Shown: positions 12,207-23,971, numbered from the stretch's first letter. The stretch: 64,000 nucleotides of DNA from Phytophthora hibernalis (GCA_012656075.1 JAAKBF010000171.1:248001-312000); one strand, 5' to 3'. Notes: a model not told the origin generated them from the letters alone. Numbers and translations are program-made.

Positions 12207-12659
12207 ATGGCTCCACGTCGTCTTGCCTCCAACACCCTCGCGTTCATCGGTCCCGTTCACGCCCCCGAGTTGACGGAGTTCTGCTACGTGCGTCTGCATA
12301 GCATGGATGGCGACAAGGCAAGTGTGCGCGTTGTGGGTGCTGATGTTGAGGATGACGGACAAGAATTCTCGGAACCAGTCTCCGTGCTCGAGATTCGCGC
12401 AGTCGACTCGTCCGAGGCGAGCCCGAGGCCAGGGAGCAACATAGCCCACCCTGTCACGTTCGTCCAACCAACGGCCCCAGATCTAGGTCAGTGGACTTAC
12501 GGTGTTGTCACGCGATACGAAGTCAATTTCCGCGGCACATGGTTGAGTGTCATGACAGAAGTGCAGGTTGTGTCGGTGGCTTTAGCGGAACCGCTACGAG
12601 TCATTAAGGCTGACCCAATTACATATGCACTACAAGTTGATGGCTTTCTAGATCACTAA
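12207..12659 (+). CDS. Gag-like ORF1 N-terminal part, element A
   Basis: Starting at the ATG at 12207, which aligns with the start of the related ORF in element B, this gives 150 residues. A LAFIGPVHA motif lies near the start and a WTYGVVTRYEV motif near the middle; both recur in element B (16669-17100: LAFIGPVHA and WTFGVATRYEF). That conservation between two decayed copies supports a real protein module, probably a small folded N-terminal domain of the capsid/nucleoprotein. No known domain is recognised. An upstream in-frame extension to 12090 exists but is not shared. Confidence 0.6.
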   Translation: MAPRRLASNTLAFIGPVHAPELTEFCYVRLHSMDGDKASVRVVGADVEDDGQEFSEPVSVLEIRAVDSSEASPRPGSNIAHPVTFVQPTAPDLGQWTYGVVTRYEVNFRGTWLSVMTEVQVVSVALAEPLRVIKADPITYALQVDGFLDH

Positions 12660-12687
12660 CAAGTTTGGGAAATTTCGCAGTCATATT

Positions 12688-13090
12688 GTGGCCCGCGACC
12701 TGGAGAGTAGAACAAGACTGGAGCTGATGGACCTACGTCGTTCCCACCGCAGCAAGGGGTTGCTGGAGCTGATCGACCTACGTCGTTCCCACCGCAGCGT
12801 CGACACTGCGCTGTATCGCAGCCAGTACAATCAGGACACAGATCGCCGTAGAGAGCACCAACGACGACAGCCAACCGTACCGGCACCAGTTTTCACAGCT
12901 CTTCCGCGCCAAGGTGATAAAAAGCTGTGTAAGAAGTCTATTTCGGACATGGGATGCTCCGGAAATGACCATGGAGGCTGCTTCAATAACCGGCGAGCAC
13001 AGTTTCACCCAAGGTGATTGCCGGAGGTGGTGAAAGCCTACATCACAGAGAAGTGCAACGGCCGCGCACCAGAGGCCAAGAAAGATTGAC
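12688..13090 (+). pseudogene. Gag C-terminal Cys-rich segment, element A
   Basis: The reading contains LPRQGDKKLCKK, then cysteines and NNRRAQFHPR. After an in-frame TGA at 13015 it resumes with LPEVVKAYITEKCNG and ends at a TGA near 13087. The same arrangement, LPRQGDKRLCMKCC followed by RKRAHFRP and VVKTQIEKRYKG, is present in element B at 18296-18473. This looks like a zinc-binding nucleocapsid-type tail, inferred from the Cys clusters and basic residues. The intervening gag part seen in element B (17960-18290) seems deleted here. Confidence 0.5.
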
Positions 13091-13164
13091 TACCACGGAA
13101 CCGGCGGTAATACCTGGGAGATCATACTAACAGAACAAGCATTTCAGATGATCGCCTAACTTCT

Positions 13165-14938
13165 ATGTCGTCCACGCATAATCTACTCGGTCGGCTTGCC
13201 GAAATCTCCGAGCTCGACAGGCTCGATCATCTACACGAGTTTGCAGCAACCTACGGTCTTGTATGTCCATCTCCAAATTCCCAAGACAACGAAATTGTCG
13301 TCAACGTCGTCACGTTCTTGTCAGATCTTGCTGTTCCCTCCCAGCTCCGGTTACCCGAATTCGTGCGACGTGTTCGCGGTCAAACAGATGTCGACGGCAG
13401 ACCCAACAAAGCGCTCTACGAAGTCCCAGTGCCGCGTAATTCGTCTCACCGTGGCGCGTACATACAATGGAACGACATCGTTCGGGAGGGTGTTCGACCA
13501 CGCTGGAATGACTTCAAGCCCTGAACGCAACCGCACCGTCCTCCCAACCACAAAAGCGCTAGCGTACATGCCGCAGCTATTCGACGACACATTCGACAAG
13601 GGCAACATGACGGCAGCTATCTTGTTCTTGACGAGCGAGTGTTAGATCTCTGGCCGGAGCTGTATGTAAGCCCAATCGGTGTTGTAGACAAGGCCGGCAA
13701 CGATACACGCATTATTAACGACTTCTCGTACCCACATGGGGCTTCGGTGAACGAATTCACCAATCGTGAGAACTTCCTACAATTACGTACAACCCACCTC
13801 GTGATATTGAACGACGCATACTCGAGTTATTATCTAGGCACCCGACGAGGAGGTGCTTTTGATGCTTGGAGACGTCTCCGGAGCGTTCTGGCACGTGCCG
13901 GTACGCGAACAGGAAGTTCACATGTTCATATTCATCTACGATGGCTACGTAGTCGTTGACTTATCCTGCGGCTTCGGTTGGTGCGGATCCCCAGCGTTCT
14001 ACTCCCTCGCCGGAACCGTCATCAACGACCTCTATGAGTCTACGAAAATTGATGAATATGCAGCCCATCACTTTGGACGCTTGCAGGGAAACGTCTGGTG
14101 CGATGATCACACGTGCGTCGAAGTCCCGTGGCCAACGCTGCCAAACCGCTTGCAATGCACTACGCCAAGCCATTGCGACGGTGATCGGCCCGACAGCCAT
14201 CAACGATAAAACGTTTACCCCTTGGAGGTCACAGAACAAGGCGCTAGGACTACTCTGGGATACATCCTCTGAAACAGTCTCCATCCCCGACAATAAGCTT
14301 GAGAAGGCACAATCTCGAATAGCGTCACTTCTTCCATCCACACGCGTCACAAAGACGGAGCTGAACAAGCTACTTGGTGTCTTTCGGCACGTCGCAACGT
14401 GTTTCCGTCCGCACGAGCCGAATCCATACGGCTGCCATCTCCAGGCCACCATTCGGGTCGAGCGCGCTAGTACGCGAGGTTATCGAGGATCTCCGGTGGT
14501 TTCTGGCTGTGGTTGAGAACAAAGGTCGCTTCAATGGAATCCCAGTAGCACAATTTTCCAGTCCTATCACGCTCAGCATACACGTCTACACGGACGCGTC
14601 CGGGTCCTGGTTGGCTGTCCTCGAACCCCAGCGGCACGAGTTTATCAGAATCCAGTACGCAAACGAGGAGATTGAGGCGCTGCAGTCCGGTTCTTACGAA
14701 AACTCAATCAACGTTCGCGAGCTTCAAAGCGCGGTTATGGCTGCATTGCATTGGGGGCCACATTGAATGGACAAGGCAGCTGGTCACACGAAACACGTAT
14801 GCTTTCACATCGATAGCACAAGCGCCGTGGCATGGGCTTCGAACCGCCTTAGCCGTGCAGCTCTACAATCGCTTATTGTTGCTCTTTGAACTCGAGTACA
14901 ATCTGTCGTTCTCGGCAGAACATATTGCGGGAAGCTGA
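13165..14938 (+). pseudogene. Reverse transcriptase-RNase H, element A (frameshifted)
   Basis: The pieces in order are a linker with RRVRGQTD (13165-13524), the RT palm start LYVSPIGVVDK..RIINDFSYP (13639-13790), LMLGDVSGAFWHVPV and the WCDDHTCVEVPW catalytic box (13853-14150), a connection domain (13956-14516) and RNase H starting HVYTDASGSWLAVL with NVRELQSAVMAALHWG (14520-14766). The remaining part runs to AEHIAGS near 14938. At least five frame changes break it. Two of the RT aspartates are visible in CDD, and an RNase H aspartate in YTDASG. Confidence 0.78.
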
Positions 14939-15017
14939 ACGAAATGGCCGACACCGGTTCACGCGCGTGGACTGAGAGCCATCCATTATGGTAAACTTGG
15001 GCTAACCTCTCTCATTC

Positions 15018-16080
15018 ATGGTCCCAGATAGAAGTTCTTCCGACTTTCGACAATCTCTCAAGCGTTTGGGAGAGACTCTATGTGGGATGGCCCCGGCAAG
15101 GACTACATCGGGCAAGTATCAAACTCACTGGTGCCAATGGAGAAGCTTATCCAAGCTTATGTGCTGGTCGCCACGGTTGGAAAAATCAGACCGCACGAGC
15201 ACCAACAAGCTTGTATACTTTACGATATACCTCTGGAAGTATGGATGGAACGCTTCTGGCACTGGAAGCCAACACTCAACGATACAGTCAAAGCTGTCAA
15301 GCGTGTTCTGGTATCTCCGTCGATATTGCGATATCGATTTATCTAGATCGCCTCTCCTCAAGATACTTCTTCAGGGTATCAAACGGCTGTCTAATCCTAC
15401 CAAGAAGAAGTTGCCCGCATTCCTCCGGATTCTCCGGCGGTCTTTACACCTGGACCGCCCACGAGACCGCCTAGTATGGGGCAGCGTGCTTCTCGATTAC
15501 TTCTTCTTACTAAGAAGATCTGAGTATATGGTCGTCGGAAGATGTCGTCATTCGTACACTCTGAAGATGAAGAACGGCTTCTTTACGGACTCCCGAGGCA
15601 AACACGTCACAGCCAATGTCGCGACTGCAGTGACTATTGATCTGGGTGGTGCGAAGAACGATCAATATGGTCGTGGTGCGTGGAGAATGACGCACCAATC
15701 CAGTGACCGATCGCTCTGCTCAGTGTGAGCACACAAACACGTGCTTCGTGCACGATGGGAACTTGAGGTCACCAACCACGATTATCTCTGCGTCGACCAT
15801 AGTGCAGAATCAGTCGCTAAGGCCCTCAAGAACATAGCAATATAGGGCAGGCGTGGCACCTACGAACTACTCGACCCACTCACTGCGGAGCGGCGGAGCC
15901 ACAGCGCTTCTATCCGGTAGAGCTGACAACCTGTCGATCAACATCCTGGGAAGATGGGTGTCTCGCTGTTTCGAGGAATACCCCTTGCAATCGGCGGTGT
16001 CGACCTCAGACCTCGCGCGGCGTATGATTTTCCCTCAACAATATCAAGCGCGCACAAGCAATGAAATTTGGGGCTGCTAG
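15018..16080 (+). pseudogene. Tyrosine recombinase, element A
   Basis: The frame 15018-15728 carries a SAM-like core-binding region (SKLSSVFWYLRRY) and then LLRRSEYMVVG, the box with the first catalytic arginine. After a disrupted stretch, 15853-16080 carries THSLRSGGATALLSG, which matches the H-x-x-R box, followed by ILGRW and EEYP where the catalytic tyrosine is expected. This replaces the integrase of LTR elements and identifies the class. Stops near 15729 and 15843 break the frame. Confidence 0.75.
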
Positions 16081-16668
16081 GCCCACCATCGAGCTTGTCC
16101 GACGCAAGCCAATAGAAGATATTTGCCTCCCTTCACAATCAGGTACTGGACGCGGGAGGAAACTGTTTGCACTGCAAAACGTCCGTTGGGCGGTCATACT
16201 TGACCATCTAACTCCTGCATGTACTCGCTAAAGGGGTAATGCCGAGCTGCTTCGACCGTAACTGTTGCTGCAAGGGGCCCCAGACACGCGAAACATGGAA
16301 TAACGTCACAATGACCGCAATGAGCGACCGGGATCACTTTGCGAATAGAAACTCTACTGCTTGAAACTTCAAATACCACAGAAACATATTCCGGCCATAG
16401 CTGATCGGTCCTGGTGGGAAACTTTGCACATATCGGAACAGTGAAATCAGTCGGAGAAATCCTCGCATTGGGATCAGGCCGGGAGGATGATCCGTTTTCC
16501 GATAAGGCATGAGGACGAAGTCCCTATTCTTAGATCGAAGCCGTGGCTTCTGTAGCGTAGCTGACAAGTAGGCTCATTCTGCTTTTATCTGCGCGGACGA
16601 AAGAGCCTGTTCTAGCTACTCCAAGCGACGGAGTAACCCCCTCCTCCTCTCTCATCGACCTTTCAACG
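16081..16668. other. Spacer between the two tyrosine-recombinase elements
   Basis: About 590 bp without a supported gene. It should contain the 3' end of element A and the 5' end of element B, but I could not define terminal repeats by eye. Confidence 0.4.
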
Positions 16669-17510
16669 ATGCGATCTCCTGCAGTTAACGTTGGCGATTT
16701 GGCGTTTATCGGGCCCGTTCATGCTTTCAACATGGAGGGTTTGGCTACGTTCGCGTGCGTCGTGTCACCGGTGATACAGCACACGTCAACACGGTTGGCG
16801 CGGAGGAGGGCGAAGAAATCTCGCTACCGACGGCCACGCTTGCTCTACGAATCGTAGATGCGTCCGAGATTGCACTGTTGCCGGGTTCCTATGTCGGGAC
16901 CTGTAGTATTCGTGCATCCTTCGGGCGCTGCCGCGGGAAATGGACCTTTGGGGTGGCGACCCGATACGAGTTCCTGCGCGATGGACCGGTTCTGAGCGTA
17001 CTGGCAGGGTCATCGATCACTTCTGAGCAAGTACATTACCCTGCGCGAATCATCAAGGTTGATCAGATCAACTACGTGCTTCAGGTTGGAGCGACCTTCT
17101 CCGATATGGTGCTTAATGCTCGAGAACTACTGCAACAACAAGACCTGGTCTGCTCCATGTGCCGGAAACGTCGTGGTGCTATCCCTGCTAGTGTCCAGGA
17201 CCTGTTGACGATCCCGTTCCTACCTGACGAGGTTGTGCCACTGCTGCGTCCACATGATGTTCAAGTCGTTCATGTGCGCCGGCAACATGTTCTGGACGTC
17301 GCGGTGGGGCCCAGGAAACGAAACGCGCTGAATCTGTACCGAGATCCTCAGGTTGAAACACCTGCTGTCGCGTTAACAACACCCAAAAGTGTGGCGTCCG
17401 GCACGGATGTCGAAGTACTGAGTCTTGACATTGGGTCCGATAATGACGACGTCGCGACCATTCGACAACAGTGCCGCACGCTGGGAAACGTCTCCGGCGA
17501 GAGTCGCTAA
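16669..17510 (+). pseudogene. Gag-like ORF1, element B (one frameshift)
   Basis: It starts MRSPAVNVGDLAFIGPVHA. The frame shifts once near 16740-16747, a T run one base short, and continues RVRRVTGDTAHVN through WTFGVATRYEF and on to 17510 (residues to SGESR). A CSMCRKRRGA segment near 17155 could bind zinc. The first 140 residues align with element A's ORF1; the rest is longer than in A. No domain is recognised beyond that homology. Confidence 0.55.
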
Positions 17511-17689
17511 CCGTGGGGTTCAGCGATGACACACCCTTTGATGGATACACGGGCGACACGGACCGTACACCGACCAAAGAATCCTTTCGACCGACAGCAA
17601 CGCAGCGGCAAGTGCATCGGACTATTGTGCACGCACAATTTCAAGGTACGCATCCGCAATCGTTAGTAGAGTCCTTACAACAGTCGCCC

Positions 17690-18473
17690 CATGTCCAGTT
17701 CCTGGCCTCGCCCCCGGTCCTTCGCGGTCTGTACGATTTCAGCTTTGGGATTCATGGTCTGTCAATTATGCACTGTCGGCCGGCAGAAATGCTGGATCTG
17801 GTGGACGCTTTGGGCTCCACCACTGCGTCCACAGACTTCTCGGAGAAAAACCTGCTACGACCGCATCTTCCAAGAACGATGTACTCGACGGACTCCGCAT
17901 TCTGCGGATATTTGGCTCGGCATTCTACAATCAGGATGTAGTCGAACTCATTGGTGTTGCAACGAGATTCATCGTGCGGTACAAAGGTGTACCAGCTACG
18001 GACTCATTTGGGTGGAAGCTTATTGCGTATTGGGTGACCAGCAAATTCTGCAAGTTCCGCAGCTTTCTGGTAGCGCACGACCTCACAGCGGCAGCCGCAC
18101 TACACACCGAGTTTTCCCGCAATGACGAAGACCTGTTGGGATTGCAAGACATTCGCGCGAATCATGGCCGTACTCCCGGACACGGCAACCGGTCTCGGCA
18201 GATTCCAGACTCCGGACGGCGACTGGAGCGGTCCCAACAACAGTCCAGTGAGCGTCCCCGACAAAGGACAAGTATAATCTCACTAGAGGACTTAGCAGCG
18301 CTCCCCGTCAAGGCGACAAACGACTGTGTATGAAATGCTGCACGGGAACCGGTAACTGTCGATGCTTTGACAGAAAGAGGGCCCATTTCCGTCCCAGTCA
18401 ACACCCAGACGTGGTGAAAACACAAATCGAGAAGCGCTACAAAGGTCTAGCACCGGCGAATCAGGACCTGTGA
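17690..18473 (+). pseudogene. Gag middle and Cys-rich tail, element B
   Basis: Coding pieces include ATRFIVRYKGVPATDSFGWK (from about 17964) and VTSKFCKFRSFLVAHD. After a frame change near 18296 comes a Cys-rich segment, LCMKCCTGTGNCRC, followed by RKRAHFRP, and the reading ends at TGA 18471-18473. Counterparts of the Cys-rich part occur in element A. The role as a retroelement nucleocapsid is inferred from position and composition. Confidence 0.5.
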
Positions 18474-18625
18474 CGTGCGTCGCCTCTGAAACCGCGATCC
18501 GGAGGGCCTGACGATGTCCATCACGCTGCGAATGCACGTGTCAAGCTGGACAACACGGTCCGAGCCCTTCGCCGGTTCACGACTTACCTGTAGGTGACGT
18601 TCTTCACCATGTATCCAAGTACGCT

Positions 18626-19230
18626 TTGCAATTCGATCTCACACCTCCTGTTCCTGCTGTCGACGCTGCAACCGTTGACAGGGCCCAAGTCCAGTTTCTT
18701 TCCATGCTATCCCGCCGGTCTCAACTGCCACCGCCGACGGTTGTCCGTCTGGTCCGTGGCCAAACCGACAGCGATCCCCGACCAAACAAAGCGCTGCACG
18801 AGTTTGAGTTGCCCACGGATCCCGCGTACCATCCGGTCTATCGCGAGTGGAATGCGATTGTTCGCCACGGGTTTCAACTTCAACCACGCTGGACACCGGC
18901 CAAGCCATCTGCCCAACTCGTACGCCCGAAAACCACCACATTGCTCCTACTCACATAGACAAAGTGCGGCGACACGTCCGCAAAGGCCAGTTGGAAGGGC
19001 GGTATTTCATCCTTGAGAGAGACGCGCTTGAACTGTGGCCCGAGATTTACCTTAGCCCAATCGGTATCGTCGAGAAGGGCGACTGCGACATCCGAGTCAT
19101 CAACAATGATTCGTTTCCAGTGGCGAGTCGGTGAACGACTTCACGGACATGACCGATTTCCCCTCAATTTCGTATAATCTGCCTCGTGATATTGCGACGC
19201 GCATACACGAGTTGTGTACTATCCAGGACG
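18626..19230 (+). pseudogene. Reverse transcriptase N-terminal part, element B
   Basis: The frame 18626-18958 carries VRLVRGQTDSDPRPNKALHE, matching element A's linker. The frame 18847-19134 carries LELWPEIYLSPIGIVEKG and IRVINND, the start of the RT palm. Coding resembling SVNDFTDMTDFPS continues to about 19230 in another frame and then ends at the hAT junction. Catalytic boxes are absent because of the truncation. Confidence 0.65.
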
Positions 19231-20389
19231 TCGTGGCCTAACCCGGCAATGGCCGGTTGGAGCTTCCCGTACCGCTCAAACATCTCGTAGGTGCTTGACC
19301 ATCTGGTGTCATTTCGCAGTAGCGGTGACAGATGGGAGACGCGGCGCAGGATCGCTCGGCCCTTAATCGTCCACAGCTTGCACATCAGGGCGTGGACCTT
19401 GCTAATCAGCTCGTCCTCGGTCTTGAGGAAGTCCTTGGCTGCCATATTGAATCTGTGGCTAGCACATCCGACGAGCGGGATTGCACCTTCTTTTGCCCGA
19501 TGTACTGATTCACAGAACAGTTGTCGGCCACCATAAACTTGGCCGCCGACCATGGCTTCTTGTAGCGAGACAGCGTGTCCGCGATCAAATCAAACTGACT
19601 ATGCGCACTTAAATCTTCCTCTGTCTCTACGGGCGAGAACGCCAGCAAAATAAAGCGGCGCGAGGAGCTCTCCAGGTCGTCGTAGTACTCGCTTGCCGCG
19701 CCACTACCGGTATTACCGGTATGATCAGAGGTACTGTCGAGGACGCAACATTCAACGACTCTCCGCGCTGAAGCTTCACCAGACCTTGTTCTAAATTGGG
19801 ATTGTTCACAATAGCAGCATTCGTAGCCAGTAGGGTCCGTAGCGCCGGGTACTCCTTGATGACCTGGTCAAACAGACGTCGCACAGCTGACAGAGTTAGT
19901 GTAGCTCCTTGGTGACTCCCTCGAACTTTGCGAGGTCCTTCAGCAACGTCTTCACGCGGTCGTGCTCCGCGCGAAATCGCGACGTAGTGACGGTTGCTGC
20001 TACTCCAGCCGTCCAGAACTAGACCAAACGAGTCAGGGAGCTCGGTGGCAACGCGGTGCTCAACCATCTCGAAGAGTAGCACGATGTAGCGCGATAGGGT
20101 TTCCTCGGACACAGACGAGAGGGCAGCGTTCAGACGTGTGAGTCGTCGCTCGACAAATGCGAAAGGTAGGCGACCCACTCAATCCAGCGGTACAGATCGC
20201 GAGTTCGCTGGCTGACCAGGCGCAAACACAGCGGGTTCTGGCGGCGAGCCGCATACTGGGCATCTTGCTCGTAGTCCTTGTGGTTGCGTCGTAGGTGGTT
20301 TAGCAGGTTTGTATAGTCGTTCCCCTTTTGTAGTGCTTGTCACAGGTGGTGCACTTGAAGAAACCACCCTCAACTTCTGTAAAAAGCAT
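19231..20389 (-). pseudogene. BED-finger hAT-family transposase, 3'-truncated and frameshifted
   Basis: Reading leftwards from the ATG at 20389, residues 10 onward give FKCTTCDKHYK, and after a one-base shift NLLNHLRRNHKDY, a BED zinc finger (C-x2-C then H-x4-H). Further on come LYRWIEWV, LPFAFVERRLTRLNAAL (20178), LPDSFGLVLDGWSSSNRHYVA, FDLIADTLSRYKKPWSAAKFMVADNC (about 19560), CASHRFNMAAKDF and RNDTRWSSTYEMFERY (about 19290). This order is that of the oomycete BED/hAT transposase-like family. The dimerisation (hATC) end is missing, cut at the junction with retroelement B near 19230. Several stops make it nonfunctional. Confidence 0.78.
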
Positions 20390-20640
20390 GGAACAGATCT
20401 GGCTGCTCGTGAGGATCATGGAAGACACTGGAGGGCTTGGGACGTGGGGGTAAGTAGGTATTTCGATACTGACAACCTAGTGTGTTGGGCAGTCCGATAT
20501 GCTAGGAGCCCACCAGGAAAATGGTTGGTGGACGGAGGACACTTCCCTACAATTAAGATATGAATTGTGTTCAATTCAAAAATGAATTGATACCTCGGAA
20601 TTAATCATTAAATTTAAAAATGCGAATGTATTTTTATGAG
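20390..20640. other. Junction sequence, no gene seen
   Basis: About 250 bp separating the hAT fragment from the laccase pseudogene; the last 80 bp are AT-rich. Nothing is recognised. Confidence 0.4.
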
Positions 20641-20649
20641 TATTATTTT

Positions 20650-21550
20650 TCGGGTGCCCTGGCAGCGATGGCACCTTTCGATTTCAGCATCGATAATCAC
20701 GAGTTCCAGGTTATTGCAGCCGATGGTGAACCTGTAGCCCCGAGCAAGCTCATCAACTCGATCTTATCAACGCTGGACAGCGCGTTGACATCCTTGTATA
20801 AGCAAAGAATGACACACACGGGGTGGATTCGTTCTGGATGCGAGCGAAGGGGTTGACTGGTCTTCCGGTCTTCCGTGGATGGCTCGCACAGCTGTCTCGG
20901 GGTTGCTTGGATTTAACGACGAAGGCCTAGCCATCCTACACTACAATTCTGCCAGTACCTCTGAGCCGACAACACACCAGTGTGAGGACACAGTAACTGT
21001 GAACGAGTTTGACTTCACACCGACAGCACCTGCAGTGCTTCCACCGACGCCGTCTGACCGCTCAATTCAACATCACAGCTGCGGGTGGCGTTATATCTCT
21101 CGATGGCGGAGAGTACCACAGCGACGAGCCGCCACTCTTGACGATTTCCAACGGCTCCACTACTGCTGATCTGCCAGCGGCCGCCAACGCGCGAGCACTG
21201 GAATACGGGAAGCACATTGAGCTGGTGGTCGTGAACGATATGAACGAGCAGCATCCCTTTCACCTGCACTCTCACGCGCCGTGGGTGGTCGGCAGTGGAC
21301 AAGCAACAGCCGAGGATATCTACAACAACAATCTGCCGCCGCAAGGTGCCATGAAAAGGGATCGGTAAATGTCGGGTACCTGGTGCTTCGCTTCACGGCC
21401 GATAACTCCGGCGTCTGGATGTTGCACTGCCACATCGATTGGCACATGGACATCGGCTTGGCGATGATTTTTATCGAGGGCGAGAAGGAGCTGCAGCCCG
21501 ATGTGTTTTCCAACAGTTTGTTGAGTGTGTGCAAGGGCCACTCGGAGTAA
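20650..21550 (+). pseudogene. Laccase-like multicopper oxidase, 5'-truncated pseudogene
   Basis: Homology with the intact neighbours begins mid-protein at LAAMAPFDFSIDNHEFQV and goes through GFNDEGLAILHY, VNEFDFTPTAP, TADLPAAANA and the copper box HPFHLHSHAPWVVGSG, then after a deletion and shift near 21360 through SVNVGYLVLRFTADNSGVW and HCHIDWH to LLSVCKGHSE and a stop at 21550. The first two copper boxes (HWHG and HSHHG) are missing, as is the signal peptide. It was probably a full laccase duplicated from the cluster and later broken. At least three frame changes are needed to read it. Confidence 0.85.
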
Positions 21551-22340
21551 CATATCGACAATTTGAAGGTAGCAACGCACAACTTCAAAGTATGTGTGTA
21601 TGTCTGCATAATACAAAAAACTTTGATGTGAAAGAGAAGCCTAACTGTTCTTGAGTTCTCAAGTGCCCGGAAACCAACAATTTCTGTTTATTATTACTCC
21701 TTCCACACCATCAGAACAGCACCGCGTACCAGCAACAATGTAGCTTTAGCTTCACATGTCAAGCAGAAAATAATCTCAACTTGCAAACCGCAAACTAGTG
21801 CGCGTATACCAACGCGAATTTGAGCAAGGTTGAGTCTCCCTCGAAGGACGCAGGATTCTTGGTCATTGGTTGTGGAGGGAGAAAAAAGCAAGAACCCATG
21901 CTAAAACCAACGTTACATCCTGTTAGTCAATGAAACTTGGTCTTGTGGGGCTTCCACCAACTCAGTTAATCTGTTTGCTATATAGTATATACTTGTGAGC
22001 ACTGGGTTCGGCTGGGTAACTCAAAACCACCAGCGCTGGACAGCACTGAGACTAATCCAGTGTTAACTGTTTGCCATCCTCACTCAATCGGCTATTAAGA
22101 CTCGTTGTACTGGCAGTTCAGTTCTAGCGACCCACCAGTCCTCGGAAGAAAGAAGCTTACACAACTTTTGTTTTCACGCACAGCATCGGCACCACAGAGA
22201 ACCTAGGTGGTACAGTAGTACTGCGGTAACGTGTGCGAATCACCGCCGCTTTAGTTTCTCGAATTGATCATTCCCGAACTTCCTTTGAAGTACTCAAGCT
22301 CTCAACAACCTCGTCACTTCAACACACAGTCACCTGAGTC
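21551..22340. other. Upstream region of laccase 1
   Basis: About 790 bp without a gene, containing the 3' flank of the laccase pseudogene and the putative promoter of the next laccase. An Inr-like TCACTTC lies at 22314-22320, 21 bp before the ATG. Confidence 0.45.
22314..22320 (+). promoter_or_regulatory. Oomycete initiator-like element, laccase 1
   Basis: TCACTTC fits the eukaryotic/oomycete Inr consensus YCAYTYY and lies 21 bp upstream of the chosen start at 22341. The FPR half of the oomycete core promoter is not clear. Confidence 0.4.
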
Positions 22341-23971
22341 ATGCTTCGACTCGCAGCAACTCTGGCCACGTTGCTCACACTACCTTTGGGCGGCGTCATG
22401 GCCAGCGTAGTTACCTACAATTGGCGTCTGACCCCGATCATGACCGCATTCGACGGCGTGCTCCTCCAGACGCTGGGTGTTAACAACAAACCCAGCCACG
22501 AAGCCGTCATCGAAGTTGAACTCGGCCAAGAAGTCGAGGTCCACGTGACCAACGAGCTCAGCGAAGCCACGTGCCTGCACTGGCACGGCATGAAGCAGCT
22601 CGGCACTCAGGAGATGGACGGCATGTCAGGCTTCACGCAGTGCGCCATTGCGCCCAACGGCTCGGCTGTCTACCGCTACACGCCCGACAAGGCCGGCACG
22701 TTCTGGTGGCACAGTCATCATGGCACGCAGTACGCGTATGGTCTCCGTGGTCCGCTCATCGTGCACGCCCCCAAAAGCAAAACGAAATCGTGGGACAAGG
22801 AGTACACGATCCAGCTCGCCGACATCTATCACGCGCCGCCTCCTCCTGGACCCGTTCTCTGGGACACCATCGTCATCAACAACCGCGGACGCTACGACTG
22901 TGCTGCTGCAGCCACTCATGGTCTCAGCCATTGTGACCGCAATCAACCGTTGTCGAGCTTTATCTTCAAGGCGGGCAAGAAGTACTTGTTGCGAGTGATC
23001 AACATGGCGGCCATGGGGACCTTCGAATTCAGTATCGACGGCCATGAGTTCCAGGTGATCGCAGCGGATGCGGAGCCGGTGGTGCGGACCAAGCGGATAA
23101 ACTCGATCATCGTCAATGTTGGCCAGCGCTACGACATCATCGTGGAGGCGAAGAACGCCAAATGTGGCGTGTCATCGTTCTGGATGCGCGCAAAGGCGTT
23201 GACGGGTTATCCGTGGACAGCTCGCACGGCCGACACCGGTACGTCTGGTTTCAACGACGAAGGCCTTGCCATTGTGAGCTACGGCGGCATCCGCCGATCC
23301 GAGCCTACGACACGCAAGGGTCAGAACACGGTGACGATCGGTGAATTCGACTTCAAGCCTGCCGTACCAGAAGTCCTACCTGAAATCCCGGACGACCGCT
23401 CCACAATGCGGTCCAACGTCAATACAACGATCGGAACTGGTATTGTCTCGATCGATGGGGGCCAGTTTTACACGCAAGAGGTTCCTGCTGAACCCCGCTC
23501 CTCCTCATTGCGCGTGGATGGACTACTTCAGATCTACCGGTCACTGCCAACGCCCGAGCCATTGAGTTTGGCAAGCACATCGAAATTGTGCTCATGAACG
23601 ACGTGATCGAGCAGCACCCGTTCCACCTGCACTCGCACGTGGCGTGGGTAGTTGGTAGTGGCTATGCATCAGCGGAGGACGTGTACAAGAACAACCTCCC
23701 CACCCCTAAACTGAAGGGGGCTATGGTCCGCGATGTGTACACGGTTCCACCTTGCGAGATCGATGAAAATGGCGTGTGCGTGAATGTCGGGTACGTCGTC
23801 CTCCGGATCAAGGCGGATAACCCAGGAGTCTGGATGATGCACTGCCACATCGACTGGCACATGAGCATTGGCATGGCCATGATCTTCGTCGAAAGTGAAG
23901 CGGAACTTCGGGAAAAAGGACCTAACGCGTTCTCACAGAGTTTATTGAGCGTGTGTAAGAACCGGATGTGA
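22341..23971 (+). CDS. Laccase 1, secreted multicopper oxidase with a one-base frameshift
   Basis: Laccases oxidise phenolics at a T1 copper and reduce O2 to water at a trinuclear centre outside the cell. Residues 1-21 are a signal peptide. HWHG is at 80-83, WWHSHHGTQYAYGLRGPL at 122-139, and the C-terminal boxes HPFHLHSH and HCHIDWH lie in the second reading frame. The frame is lost at a C run at 23493-23496, where one extra C would restore the family alignment; the first frame then ends at 23597 and the second runs to 23971. All copper ligand motifs are present, so the gene may be intact if this is a consensus error. It is the first complete member of the cluster. Confidence 0.88.

Larger units (their letters stand above)
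12207..16080 (+). mobile_element. Tyrosine-recombinase (DIRS-like) retroelement A, decayed
   Basis: In order the region carries a gag-like ORF, a gag C-terminal Cys-rich part, reverse transcriptase, RNase H and a tyrosine recombinase, the DIRS order and not the LTR/integrase order. Many frameshifts and stops break it. No terminal repeats could be identified, so the true ends are unknown. A second related copy begins about 600 bp downstream. Confidence 0.8.
16669..19230 (+). mobile_element. Tyrosine-recombinase (DIRS-like) retroelement B, 3'-truncated
   Basis: It encodes a gag-like ORF related to element A, a Cys-rich gag tail, and the beginning of reverse transcriptase, then stops abruptly near 19230, where hAT transposase sequence begins on the other strand. 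The RT fragment SLSYN..PRDIATRIHEL-like coding can be followed to that junction by comparison with element A (13740-13830). Confidence 0.72.

Noticed and set aside
19164..19230. C-terminal end of the hAT reading frame
   Set aside because: By comparison with element A, this part is RT coding of element B on the plus strand read backwards.
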